The notes beneath the pieces are model-generated. The model worked only from the letters and a program-made list of their open reading frames with translations. It did no database searches and was not told the origin of the DNA. Of a stretch of DNA of 7,944 bases, positions 1 to 5,580 are shown piece after piece. A program made the position numbers and the translations under genes. The number at the start of each line of letters is the position of its first letter. Position 1 is the stretch's first letter. Location: NCBI GenBank assembly GCA_028715865.1, contig JAQUQY010000061.1, positions 1 through 7,944 on the forward strand, written 5' to 3'. Source of the DNA: Syntrophales bacterium (GTDB lineage: Bacteria > Desulfobacterota > Syntrophia > Syntrophales > UBA2210).

Positions 1-2
1 CC

Positions 3-98
3 CGGGTTGTGGGCTACCTTCGGCCGGTACAGCAGTGGAACAAGGGAAAACAGGCGGAATTCAGTATGCGGAAGCCCTTCATCCTACGTCAGCCATGA
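3..98 (+). CDS. nrdD: Anaerobic ribonucleoside-triphosphate reductase, C-terminal end only (partial)
   Basis: Reading from base 3 gives 31 codons and a TGA at 96-98; the gene begins upstream of the window. The peptide starts RVVGYLRPVQQWNKGKQAEF and ends in RKPFILRQP. RVxGYL followed by WNxGKQxEF is the glycyl-radical segment at the extreme C-terminus of class III (oxygen-sensitive) ribonucleotide reductases. The glycine that would carry the radical is encoded at 12-14. The enzyme reduces ribonucleotides to deoxyribonucleotides in anaerobic cells. The upstream four-Cys zinc site and the catalytic barrel lie outside the window. The nrdG activase starts 1 nt after the stop, which independently supports the call. 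The fragment is short, but the motif is distinctive. Confidence 0.88.
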   Translation, partial: RVVGYLRPVQQWNKGKQAEFSMRKPFILRQP

Positions 99-99
99 A

Positions 100-792
100 A
101 TGGACATCGGTCACCTTCAGAAATTCTCACTCATCGACTACCCCGGGCGCATCTGTGCCGTTATTTTTACGGCAGGCTGCAACTTCCGGTGTCCCTGGTG
201 TCACAACCCTGAACTGGTGAGGGGTTTTCCGTCGCAGGACCTGTTGCCTGACAGCGAAATTATGGATTTCCTTGAGAAGCGGCAGGGAAAACTGGAAGGG
301 GTAACAATTACTGGAGGCGAACCGACACTGCATGATGAACAGTTAGCGACCTTTGCCGCGGCTTTGAAAGGCATGGGTTTCCCCGTTAAGTTGGACACCA
401 ACGGCTCACGCCCGCCGGTTCTAGAGGAACTGATAAGGGATGGTCTTGTCGACTACATAGCCATGGACGTCAAGGGACCCCTTGATTCCTACACCGCTGT
501 CACTGGAGTTCCCGTCGATACTGACTTGATTGAAAAAAGCATCGACCTGGTTATGGCATCGGGACTGGACTATGAATTCAGAACCACCGTGGTAAGGCAG
601 CTCCTAACTCCGACAGATATGGAGCGAACAGCCGAGCGTCTTTCTGGAGCCCGCTGCTACATAATTCAGCGTTTCGTTCCCACTAAGACCCTTGATCCGA
701 AATTTCAGAAAGGAGAAGTTTACGACGAAGCGGAGCTCAACACCATGCTTGACAGGGTCCGACGCCACATTCCGGAAGCCTTTCTGCGTTAA
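100..792 (+). CDS. nrdG: Anaerobic ribonucleotide reductase activating protein (radical SAM, NrdG2 type)
   Basis: This 230-residue protein would install the glycyl radical on NrdD using S-adenosylmethionine and a [4Fe-4S] cluster. The cluster motif CNFRCPWC (CxxxCxxC) has cysteines at 27, 31 and 34. GGEP at 72-75 is the SAM-binding motif, and LDTNG (98-102) and AMDVKGP (121-127) are strands typical of the family. The N-terminus (GHLQKFSLIDYPG) is characteristic of the short NrdG2 activases. I chose ATG 100 because it lies 1 nt after the nrdD stop. The frame stays open back to base 7, but that part overlaps nrdD coding sequence and is low-complexity and unlike the family. No good ribosome-binding site precedes the ATG, so translational coupling to nrdD is likely. 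Other short radical SAM activases share the cysteine motif; the neighbour decides the call. Confidence 0.92.
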   Translation: MDIGHLQKFSLIDYPGRICAVIFTAGCNFRCPWCHNPELVRGFPSQDLLPDSEIMDFLEKRQGKLEGVTITGGEPTLHDEQLATFAAALKGMGFPVKLDTNGSRPPVLEELIRDGLVDYIAMDVKGPLDSYTAVTGVPVDTDLIEKSIDLVMASGLDYEFRTTVVRQLLTPTDMERTAERLSGARCYIIQRFVPTKTLDPKFQKGEVYDEAELNTMLDRVRRHIPEAFLR

Positions 793-813
793 GCGCGCAT
801 CCCGGCTTTGAGG

Positions 814-855
814 GTACACAATGTACTTGTCAACCAACACAAAACATAATATTAA
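814..855 (+). promoter_or_regulatory. Candidate promoter with upstream dyad before kdsD
   Basis: A -35-like TTGTCA (827-832) and a -10-like TATTAA (850-855) are separated by 17 nt. Directly upstream sits an inverted repeat, GTACA-CAA-TGTAC (814-826), ending at the edge of the -35 box, where an operator could lie. The 793-888 gap after nrdG is AT-rich compared with its flanks, which fits a fresh transcription start for kdsD. Both boxes match consensus only in part; this is a by-eye call. Confidence 0.35.
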
Positions 856-894
856 GATATCCTTTAAACAATCGAACTATCGGAGCAATTGCAC

Positions 895-1908
895 GTGACA
901 TTTGAAAATAACACAACCGACGATCCCATTGAACAGGCCAGGGAAGTACTCCGGATCGAAGCTGAAAGCATAACCGCCCTCATCGACAAGGTGGGTGAGG
1001 AGTTTCGCCGGGCCGTCGATGTCATTTCATCCTGCAGGGGACGTGTCATCGTTACGGGCCTGGGTAAATCTGGCCTCATCGGCAAGAAAATAGTGGCTAC
1101 CCTGACCAGCACGGGCACGCCCGCCCTTTTCCTCCACCCCGTCGAAGGGCTTCACGGAGACCTGGGAATCGTTACCCGTGATGACGTGGTTTTAGCAATA
1201 TCCAACAGCGGGGAAACGCAGGAACTTAATGTTCTGATTGGCAGCTTTCAAGACATCGGCGTTACACTCATAGCCTTCACTGCCAGCGGCTCATCAACAC
1301 TTGCCATGGCAAGCAACATCTGGATAAACGTGGGCGTACCCCGGGAAGCCTGCCCCTTCAACCTGGCCCCGACATCCAGTTCAACGGCGGCCCTGGCCAT
1401 GGGAGACGCCCTTGCTGTAGCCCTGGTGCGAAAAAAGAAGTTCACCCAGGAAGACTTTTACAAGTTCCATCCCGGAGGATCTTTAGGACTCAGGCTGCTG
1501 GCGAAAGTCAGGGAGGCCATGATAACGGGCGAACGCGTCCCCCGGGTTCTTTCAGGAGCGTCAATAGCCGACGCCGTCCGCGAAATGGACGAAAAGAACC
1601 TCGGCTTCGTGCTTGTGACAGATAAGAACAACCGCCTCCTTGGAATTCTTACCGACGGCGACCTGCGGCGCTCCATACGGCAGCAGGTGGAGTTCAACGG
1701 AAAAGGAGTGGACGACTTCATGACCCGGGCTCCGCGGAGCATAAGAGCCGCGGCCACCCTGGGCGAAGCGATAGAGATAATGCAGAAGCATGAAATCACA
1801 ACGCTTGTCGTCCTTGATTCAGAGGGAATTCTTGAAGGTTCGGTCCATCTGCACGACATCCTGGGACGAGGCGGAACCATCCGGATGGCCATTCCCGGGG
1901 AAAAATGA
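895..1908 (+). CDS. kdsD: Arabinose-5-phosphate isomerase (KdsD/KpsF/GutQ family)
   Basis: The enzyme interconverts ribulose-5-phosphate and arabinose-5-phosphate, the first committed step toward Kdo of lipopolysaccharide. At 337 residues the length fits the family. Numbering from the GTG start, the SIS domain holds GLGKSGLIGKK (55-65), HGDLG (87-91), SNSGET (103-108) and a helix starting PTSSSTAALAMGDA (159-172). KFHPGGSLG (190-198) holds the conserved histidine and closes the SIS domain. Two CBS domains follow, at about 206-263 (with GILTDGDLRR) and 272-328 (from DFMTRAP). I prefer GTG 895 because CGGAG at 881-885 is 9 nt upstream; an in-frame TTG at 889 lies only 3 nt from it. No other Kdo genes (kdsA, kdsC, lptA) are visible nearby, so a capsule or sugar-alcohol paralogue cannot be excluded. 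Confidence 0.92.
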   Translation: MTFENNTTDDPIEQAREVLRIEAESITALIDKVGEEFRRAVDVISSCRGRVIVTGLGKSGLIGKKIVATLTSTGTPALFLHPVEGLHGDLGIVTRDDVVLAISNSGETQELNVLIGSFQDIGVTLIAFTASGSSTLAMASNIWINVGVPREACPFNLAPTSSSTAALAMGDALAVALVRKKKFTQEDFYKFHPGGSLGLRLLAKVREAMITGERVPRVLSGASIADAVREMDEKNLGFVLVTDKNNRLLGILTDGDLRRSIRQQVEFNGKGVDDFMTRAPRSIRAAATLGEAIEIMQKHEITTLVVLDSEGILEGSVHLHDILGRGGTIRMAIPGEK

Positions 1909-1929
1909 GCGATCCCATAGGCAAGTTTT

Positions 1930-1973
1930 TTGTCATTACGAGAAGCGGTGAAATGATAAGTCTCAAATGACAA
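1930..1973. repeat. Imperfect palindrome resembling a dispersed REP/MITE-like repeat
   Basis: TTGTCATT (1930-1937) is the exact reverse complement of AATGACAA (1966-1973). Inside, GAGA (1940-1943) can pair with TCTC (1961-1964), giving an 8+4 bp stem with a small internal loop. It lies in the 101-nt gap between kdsD and the thioredoxin-like gene. The left arm (GTCATTACGAGAAGCGG) and the right arm (TCTC..ATGACAA) resemble a family of short palindromic repeats of the GTCATTGCGAG...AATCTC..TGACAA type that I recall from many bacterial genomes. That resemblance is from memory and unverified. The T-run precedes the stem rather than following it, so this is not a normal + strand terminator. Confidence 0.45.
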
Positions 1974-2009
1974 CATCCGTGCTTTGTAATTATTAAGAGG
2001 TCAAGCAGA

Positions 2010-2561
2010 ATGACGCCGCCGGAACAGAGCCTGATAATCCGTTGCCTCAAATGCGGCCAGAAAAACCGGATAACCCGGGACCACCTGGGTGACAGGCCGC
2101 TCTGCGGGCGATGCCGGGCGTCCCTGGACGAACTGTTTATACAATGCCTCCAGTGCCACAGGGTGAATCGCATACCGGAAGACCGCGTCCATGATCTACC
2201 TTTATGCGGAAAGTGCGGCGCCCGTCTCTACGACGACTACGTTGGCGACGTAACTGACCGTAGCTTCGAAAAAGATGTCCTGGAACGGCAGGAATCGGTC
2301 CTCGTATGCTGTTGGACAAATGATTGCGTATTCTGCCACAAAGCAATGCCAAAGCTGAAGAAACTGGCGCCGAAGTACCTGGGCAACCTGAAACTTCTTC
2401 GTCTGAATATCGCTGAAAACCCGGAACTCGCCTCACGCTATCGCGTAACGTCCACTCCAACCTATCTTCTCTTCAAAAAGGGAGTCCACGTTGACACTAT
2501 GGTGGGCATTACAACACTGGAAGAGTTGGAGAGGAGTCTTCGCGCCCTGTCAATGAAATAG
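2010..2561 (+). CDS. Thioredoxin-like protein with two tandem TrxC-type zinc ribbons
   Basis: This 183-residue protein has two ribbons followed by a thioredoxin fold. Ribbon 1 has cysteines at 12, 15, 32 and 35; ribbon 2 at 46, 49, 66 and 69. The offset is exactly 34 residues at all four positions, and both carry NRI (19-21, 53-55) and PLCGxC, so this is an internal duplication. Ribbon 2 (CLQCHRVNRIPEDR) matches the single N-terminal zinc finger of thioredoxin-2 (TrxC). The fold begins near 78. The usual WCGPC site is replaced by WTNDCVFC, with redox cysteines at 106 and 109 and two extra cysteines at 100 and 101. The cis-proline is present (TSTP, Pro150). No signal peptide, so probably cytoplasmic. 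AGAGG (1996-2000) lies 9 nt before the ATG. The Nudix gene follows by 14 nt. Reductase, oxidase or redox/zinc sensor roles are all possible; the substrate is unknown. Confidence 0.85.
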   Translation: MTPPEQSLIIRCLKCGQKNRITRDHLGDRPLCGRCRASLDELFIQCLQCHRVNRIPEDRVHDLPLCGKCGARLYDDYVGDVTDRSFEKDVLERQESVLVCCWTNDCVFCHKAMPKLKKLAPKYLGNLKLLRLNIAENPELASRYRVTSTPTYLLFKKGVHVDTMVGITTLEELERSLRALSMK

Positions 2562-2575
2562 GGCAATCGGAGAAT

Positions 2576-3433
2576 ATGGACACCCAACTCTTAAACGACA
2601 AAGAACTTGTTCTCAAACTGATCAGAGAACGACTGGGAGCGACACCCGTCAACTATGCCAGGCAGATGGCTGCCATTCGCTCTCATAACAGGGATGGGAA
2701 GACACTGCCCTGGAAGCCCGCGGGCGTCATTCTCCCCCTATGCTTCAAGGAAACCGACGAAGGGTTCACACCGCAGCCTGGAGGTTTTGTCTTCCAGTTC
2801 ATCCGGAGGTCATCGTCTGTCTCACAGGGAGGAGATATCAGCGGCCCAGGGGGCATGCTGAGCCCTCGCCTGGACAGGCTTCTGAGGCTTCCTCTTATGA
2901 TGGGAATTACTCCCATATTAAGAGGGCTCCCGAAAACCCTCGCGAAAAAAAGAGGGAAAGAAGAGTTCGCCGCCATCGGACTTTTTCTGGCTAACGCCCT
3001 GAGGGAAGCCTGGGAGGAAATCCGTCTGAATCCATGCAACGTGGAATTTCTGGGTCCCCTCCCCTTTCGAAATCTCGTCCTATTCACAAGAACCATTTTC
3101 CCGCTGGTGGGTCACGTGAAAAAAGATTACACATTCCGTCCCAACCATGAAGTGGAAAGGGTTGTGGAAATCCCCCTGGCCGCCTTTTTCCGGGAAGAAT
3201 TCCATGGAACATGTCGCATCAACGACAGCGCGAACGGATCAGCGTCAATCTTCGAAACACCCTGCATTATCTGGAAAGGGAAGGACGGTTTGGAGGATGT
3301 GCTCTGGGGAGCCACCCTGTATATCGTTATAAATTTTCTTGAAATTGTCTTCGATTTCAGATTCCGGGAAATGTGCGGAAAGCGACTTATTACAAGGACT
3401 CTTGACCAGGACTACCTGAAGGGAAATGGATGA
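2576..3433 (+). CDS. Nudix-family hydrolase with an expanded Nudix box (CoA pyrophosphatase/NudL-like)
   Basis: A 285-residue protein. The order of elements matches CoA-pyrophosphatase-type Nudix proteins: VILPLCF (51-57) as first strand, FVFQFIRRSS (71-80) where NudL proteins have their leu/arg strand, SGPGGMLSP (89-97) as Nudix-box glycines, then LREAWEEIRL (142-151) as the catalytic REuxEExGu helix. E144, E147 and E148 would bind Mg2+. FLGPLPF (158-164) and EVERVVEIPL (192-201) match downstream strands. About 49 residues separate Gly93 from Arg143, against roughly 13 in the standard box, so a basic insert of some 37 residues interrupts it, and the glycine after EE is Arg150. The family cleaves X-linked nucleoside diphosphates; substrate and activity here are uncertain. 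CGGAG (2568-2572) is only 3 nt from the ATG. Probably co-transcribed with the thioredoxin-like gene 14 nt upstream. Confidence 0.75.
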   Translation: MDTQLLNDKELVLKLIRERLGATPVNYARQMAAIRSHNRDGKTLPWKPAGVILPLCFKETDEGFTPQPGGFVFQFIRRSSSVSQGGDISGPGGMLSPRLDRLLRLPLMMGITPILRGLPKTLAKKRGKEEFAAIGLFLANALREAWEEIRLNPCNVEFLGPLPFRNLVLFTRTIFPLVGHVKKDYTFRPNHEVERVVEIPLAAFFREEFHGTCRINDSANGSASIFETPCIIWKGKDGLEDVLWGATLYIVINFLEIVFDFRFREMCGKRLITRTLDQDYLKGNG

Positions 3434-3485
3434 AAGGGTTTTATGCCGCCCTTTTCACATCAGGAAATCCAGCGGTTCACATGAT

Positions 3486-3543
3486 AAAAACCGGGAAGGC
3501 CGGGCCTGTCCCCGAAATAATAATCGCAGGGAAAGCCCGGCCT
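3486..3543 (-). terminator. GC-rich hairpin with T-run, possible terminator for comEA
   Basis: AGGCCGGGC (3497-3505) pairs perfectly with GCCCGGCCT (3535-3543), a 9-bp stem around a 29-nt loop in the gap between the converging Nudix and comEA genes. Read on the - strand, the stem is followed by TTCCCGG and then five T (3490-3486), 55 nt or more past the comEA stop. The large loop and the offset T-run make it atypical. On the + strand no T-run follows, so it would serve the Nudix transcript only through a factor-dependent mechanism. Confidence 0.35.
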
Positions 3544-3597
3544 GGAAAATTGCCTGCAACCGGTGCATTAACTGTCTTTACGGACTGATTGCCCTCC

Positions 3598-3882
3598 TTA
3601 ATCCACAGCTATGATATCTTTGTTGCCCTCGTAGACCCTCTGGGCTATCCCCGGAACATTGACTATGTCCCCGGCTGTCTTGAAGGCGCCGTTAGCTTCC
3701 CGATAATCCACGATCCTCTGTGACAGGGCCGTTCCCACATATTTCAGAACAGTAAGCTCTTCAGCAGTTGCCTTATTTATGTTGACCTTTGTCACCGCCT
3801 CATTGGCGGAGACAATCGGCGCGCAGAGAGCGATACAGAAAACAATTGCAAAAACTAACAGGATGCTTCTTGAATGCTTCAT
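3598..3882 (-). CDS. ComEA-like secreted helix-hairpin-helix DNA-binding protein
   Basis: A 94-residue protein with a signal peptide: basic KHSR start, hydrophobic run at 7-20, probable cleavage after VSA (24-26). The mature part begins VNINKATAEEL, the classic ComEA opening. A first helix-hairpin-helix follows (about 41-62, ending IVDYREANGAF), then a second (about 70-94, with DIVNVPGIAQRVYEG). ComEA-type proteins bind double-stranded DNA outside the inner membrane and help pull it in during natural transformation; many anaerobes carry such single-domain versions of untested function. The first hairpin reads LKYVGTAL instead of the usual LxGIGxxx, so DNA contact there may be weaker. AGGAGGA (3898-3891) lies 8 nt before the ATG, a strong ribosome-binding site. 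The neighbouring lytic transglycosylase and pilus/secretion genes fit an envelope role, but competence itself is inference. Confidence 0.88.
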   Translation of the reverse strand: MKHSRSILLVFAIVFCIALCAPIVSANEAVTKVNINKATAEELTVLKYVGTALSQRIVDYREANGAFKTAGDIVNVPGIAQRVYEGNKDIIAVD

Positions 3883-3907
3883 AACTATAGTCCTCCTCCG
3901 TGTTTCA

Positions 3908-3916
3908 TTAATAACA
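3908..3916 (-). promoter_or_regulatory. Candidate extended -10 promoter element for comEA
   Basis: On the - strand, TGT followed by TATTAA (3916 down to 3908) forms an extended -10 element about 26 nt upstream of the comEA ATG. No convincing -35 box is present 17 nt further upstream, which is tolerable for extended -10 promoters. The predicted leader is very short but includes the AGGAGGA site. Confidence 0.25.
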
Positions 3917-4358
3917 GCACATGGTCACAGGCTCCCGGGCTTTGCCTTGCCACTCCGTCGGCCTGACCGGAAAAGACCCCAAAGCGGTAATGCAACAAAC
4001 AAAGCTTTACCGGCAGGGCCCGCGGAAAAGCAAAGGCAACACCCCTCCCTAAAGTACAAGTACGGGTCTCCGGAAAATGAATCTGTAAGGATTAGAGTTA
4101 AAGGAATGGATAAGGCTCGAAGAGCCTCGGAAGTGATCGATTATCTGATTCTCGCAAGGAACGGTTCATGAATACAGTGCAAGTGACCGGATTGTGCGTC
4201 AGAATGGTCTAAAAAGCAAACAAAAAATGAAGACAGGATAAGAAATACCTACCCTACCAGTGTCGAGGGCTCAGTCGCTCAACCTTTACATGGCAATTCG
4301 GTCTTCCATCAAATCAGGGAACCGGGTGGAAGACGGCATAGAACCACGCATGCTGTTG
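3917..4358. other. Long intergenic stretch without a convincing gene
   Basis: About 440 nt between the comEA promoter area and the lytic transglycosylase stop. Open frames here are short or antisense. I see several dyads. GGTC(AC)AGGC (3923-3932) pairs with GCCTGACC (3961-3968), apart from a two-base bulge. CGGTAA (3985-3990) pairs with TTACCG (4007-4012). AGGCTC-GAA-GAGCCT (4113-4127) is a tight hairpin. One 21-codon frame at 4106-4171 is preceded by AAGGA but has no recognisable product. Two A-runs (4211-4215, 4222-4227) would read as T-runs on the - strand, with no clear stem before them. A small RNA or decayed gene is possible but not shown. Confidence 0.4.
4301..4334 (-). terminator. Hairpin just past the lytic transglycosylase gene, weak terminator candidate
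   Basis: GTCTTCCA (4301-4308) pairs perfectly with TGGAAGAC (4327-4334). A T-G wobble and a C-G pair extend the stem to 10 bp around a 14-nt loop. It begins 24 nt beyond the lytic transglycosylase stop on the - strand, which is the right place for a terminator. No T-run follows on that strand, so intrinsic termination is doubtful. Confidence 0.25.
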
Positions 4359-5177
4359 TCAGACAGTATTTCTGAAGTCTTCATAATAGTTCTGTACGCG
4401 AGTAAGATAGGTTCTCGTTTCCCTGGGAAGTCGCCCGTCGCTTCTCTCAAGATTGCCCATTCCCCAGTTGTAGGCGGCCAGGGCCTTATCAACACTGCCT
4501 TCATAACGGTCCATCAGCAAACGCAGGTACCGCACGCCGCCCATGATATTTTCCAAGGGATTGTAGGGATCCCTGACACCCATGTCGCTAGCCGTTTCCG
4601 GCATCAACTGCATCAGGCCCATGGCTCCCTTCGGCGAAGTGCTTTCGGGGCGGAAATTACTTTCCGCCTTGATAACCGCCCTCACCAGGTCTTCATCTAC
4701 GCCGAACTTCCTCGAAGCCCTGCTAATTGCCCTCTCGATGAAACGTTCTGTTTCAGTTCTCCCGCCACCCCGTGAAGGCCGCACATGATGTTCTTCAGCG
4801 GGCTCTACCGGTTTTGCCGCATGATCAGGCAAATTTTTCCAGTACACCGATCTGCCTGCCTGGTTCCAGGAGGCCAGGGCAGACATCAGAGGCCTGCTGA
4901 AGGAAGAACCGTTTCTCCCATAACTGGATAGTACCGCGAGAAATCGTTCATTCATCCGTTGCCTTAAAAGCACCGTCAATTCCCTGACATCTGCCTCAGC
5001 CGGCACGGCGAAGCGGTTCCCGGACATACCCATGCCCTTCATCCTCTCTCCCAGTAGTGAGGCGAAGGTCGAATCAGATCCAGCAGCACCCGATATACGC
5101 GGCGGAACCCTTTCTCTCTGATTTTCCAAAACACCGGGGTTAATATGCTGTTTTGTGCCATGTGCCGGTATTTTCAT
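4359..5177 (-). CDS. Lytic transglycosylase, SLT (Slt70/MltE-like) domain, no visible signal peptide
   Basis: A 272-residue protein. The C-terminal 125 residues form a goose-type lysozyme fold that cuts peptidoglycan between MurNAc and GlcNAc with 1,6-anhydro formation. Numbering from the chosen start: catalytic Glu172 in IKAESNFRPE, GAMGLMQLMPETA (184-196), NPLENIMGGVRYL (206-218) and AAYNWG (234-239), all canonical and in order. The first ~140 residues are hydrophilic, with no hydrophobic core and so no Sec signal. They include FASLLGERM (38-46), like short N-terminal segments of rod/hook-associated export substrates. I prefer the second of two close ATGs (5177) because GAGGA (5188-5184) is 6 nt from it but abuts the first (5183). 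A weak promoter, TTGTAT (5243-5238) and TTTAAG (5220-5215) with 17 nt between, may drive it. It diverges from the MerR-like gene. Export route unknown. Confidence 0.9.
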   Translation of the reverse strand: MKIPAHGTKQHINPGVLENQRERVPPRISGAAGSDSTFASLLGERMKGMGMSGNRFAVPAEADVRELTVLLRQRMNERFLAVLSSYGRNGSSFSRPLMSALASWNQAGRSVYWKNLPDHAAKPVEPAEEHHVRPSRGGGRTETERFIERAISRASRKFGVDEDLVRAVIKAESNFRPESTSPKGAMGLMQLMPETASDMGVRDPYNPLENIMGGVRYLRLLMDRYEGSVDKALAAYNWGMGNLERSDGRLPRETRTYLTRVQNYYEDFRNTV

Positions 5178-5280
5178 CGTCATTCCTCGCTACCTGTCAA
5201 ACAGCCGTGGAATACTTAAAGCCATTACCATATACACATACAAAATTCATGCCTGATCGACTGCCGAAAGACTTTCCCTC

Positions 5281-5310
5281 TTGACTTAGGTTCGAACGGT
5301 ACGATATATG
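5281..5310 (+). promoter_or_regulatory. Candidate sigma-70-type promoter of the MerR-like gene, with a spacer palindrome
   Basis: TTGACT (5281-5286) matches the -35 consensus at 5 of 6 bases. TATATG (5305-5310) is a 4 of 6 match to the -10, with an 18-nt spacer. The 8-bp perfect palindrome GTTCGAAC (5290-5297) sits inside the spacer, where MerR-class regulators normally bind. The palindrome is short and could be chance. Confidence 0.45.
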
Positions 5311-5318
5311 TGAACCAT

Positions 5319-5330
5319 ACAACAGGTTGT
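5319..5330. promoter_or_regulatory. Dyad ACAAC-AG-GTTGT near the predicted transcription start
   Basis: A 12-nt dyad with perfect 5-nt arms lies 9 nt downstream of the -10 box and 17 nt before the start codon of a small HTH protein. This is a usual place for an autoregulatory operator. Overlapping it, AACC (5313-5316) can also pair with GGTT (5325-5328). No protein is shown to bind here. Confidence 0.3.
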
Positions 5331-5347
5331 TGCTGTAGGGAGGGATT

Positions 5348-5572
5348 ATGATCACAATAAACGGCAAGTCCTACAAGACCATGGCTGACGCGGCAAAGCA
5401 CTTCGGAGTATCGGCCAAAACAGTTAGGGACTATATCAAGCGAGGCATTATCCCGGAACCTCCGGAAGTTCGCCAAGGGCTTCGCGTAATACGATATTTC
5501 TCCGAGGATTACCTGAAAAAGGCTGCAGCTGAAATAGAGAATCATGCCAGTTCAGCGAACAAAGTCAAATAG
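5348..5572 (+). CDS. Small stand-alone MerR-like winged-HTH DNA-binding protein
   Basis: A 74-residue protein that is essentially one DNA-binding domain. Residues 11-34 (MADAAKHFGVSAKTVRDYIKRGII) form the helix-turn-helix, VRQGLRVIRYFSEDYL (41-56) forms the wing and following helix, and a short charged tail ends the chain. It lacks the long dimerisation helix and the effector-binding or metal-binding domain of full MerR regulators, so it resembles excisionase-like or HTH_17-type small adaptors. No phage or integrase genes are nearby, which argues against an excisionase. A strong ribosome-binding site (GGGAGG, 5338-5343) precedes ATG 5348. It sits between the divergent lytic transglycosylase and the GspL/PilM-like operon, so control of one or both is a reasonable inference, as is autoregulation. 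Confidence 0.8.
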   Translation: MITINGKSYKTMADAAKHFGVSAKTVRDYIKRGIIPEPPEVRQGLRVIRYFSEDYLKKAAAEIENHASSANKVK

Positions 5573-5580
5573 AGCCGAAT

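Noticed and set aside
1458..1976. A 172-codon - strand open frame
   Set aside because: It is antisense to the CBS domains of kdsD. The arginine- and serine-rich product is typical of a shadow frame.
3426..3614. A 62-codon + strand frame ending in CNRCINC, which looks like a metal-binding motif
   Set aside because: It overlaps the Nudix 3' end and the comEA 3' end on the opposite strand. The three cysteines lie in an isolated stretch with no ferredoxin or zinc-ribbon context.
3923..4016. Cyclic-di-GMP (GEMM-I) or glycine riboswitch on the - strand ahead of comEA
   Set aside because: GCAAAGCC and a closing GGTC/GACC stem caught my eye, but the conserved GGCAAACC and GGTAGCCGGG elements of GEMM-I are absent. 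The glycine-riboswitch core is also missing. The likely comEA promoter lies downstream of this block.
3779..4171. A 130-codon + strand open frame
   Set aside because: Its first third is antisense to the comEA signal peptide region, the product is low in recognisable structure, and no ribosome-binding site fits its start.
4260..4775. A 171-codon + strand open frame
   Set aside because: It is antisense to the lytic transglycosylase, whose catalytic and structural motifs are complete and in order.
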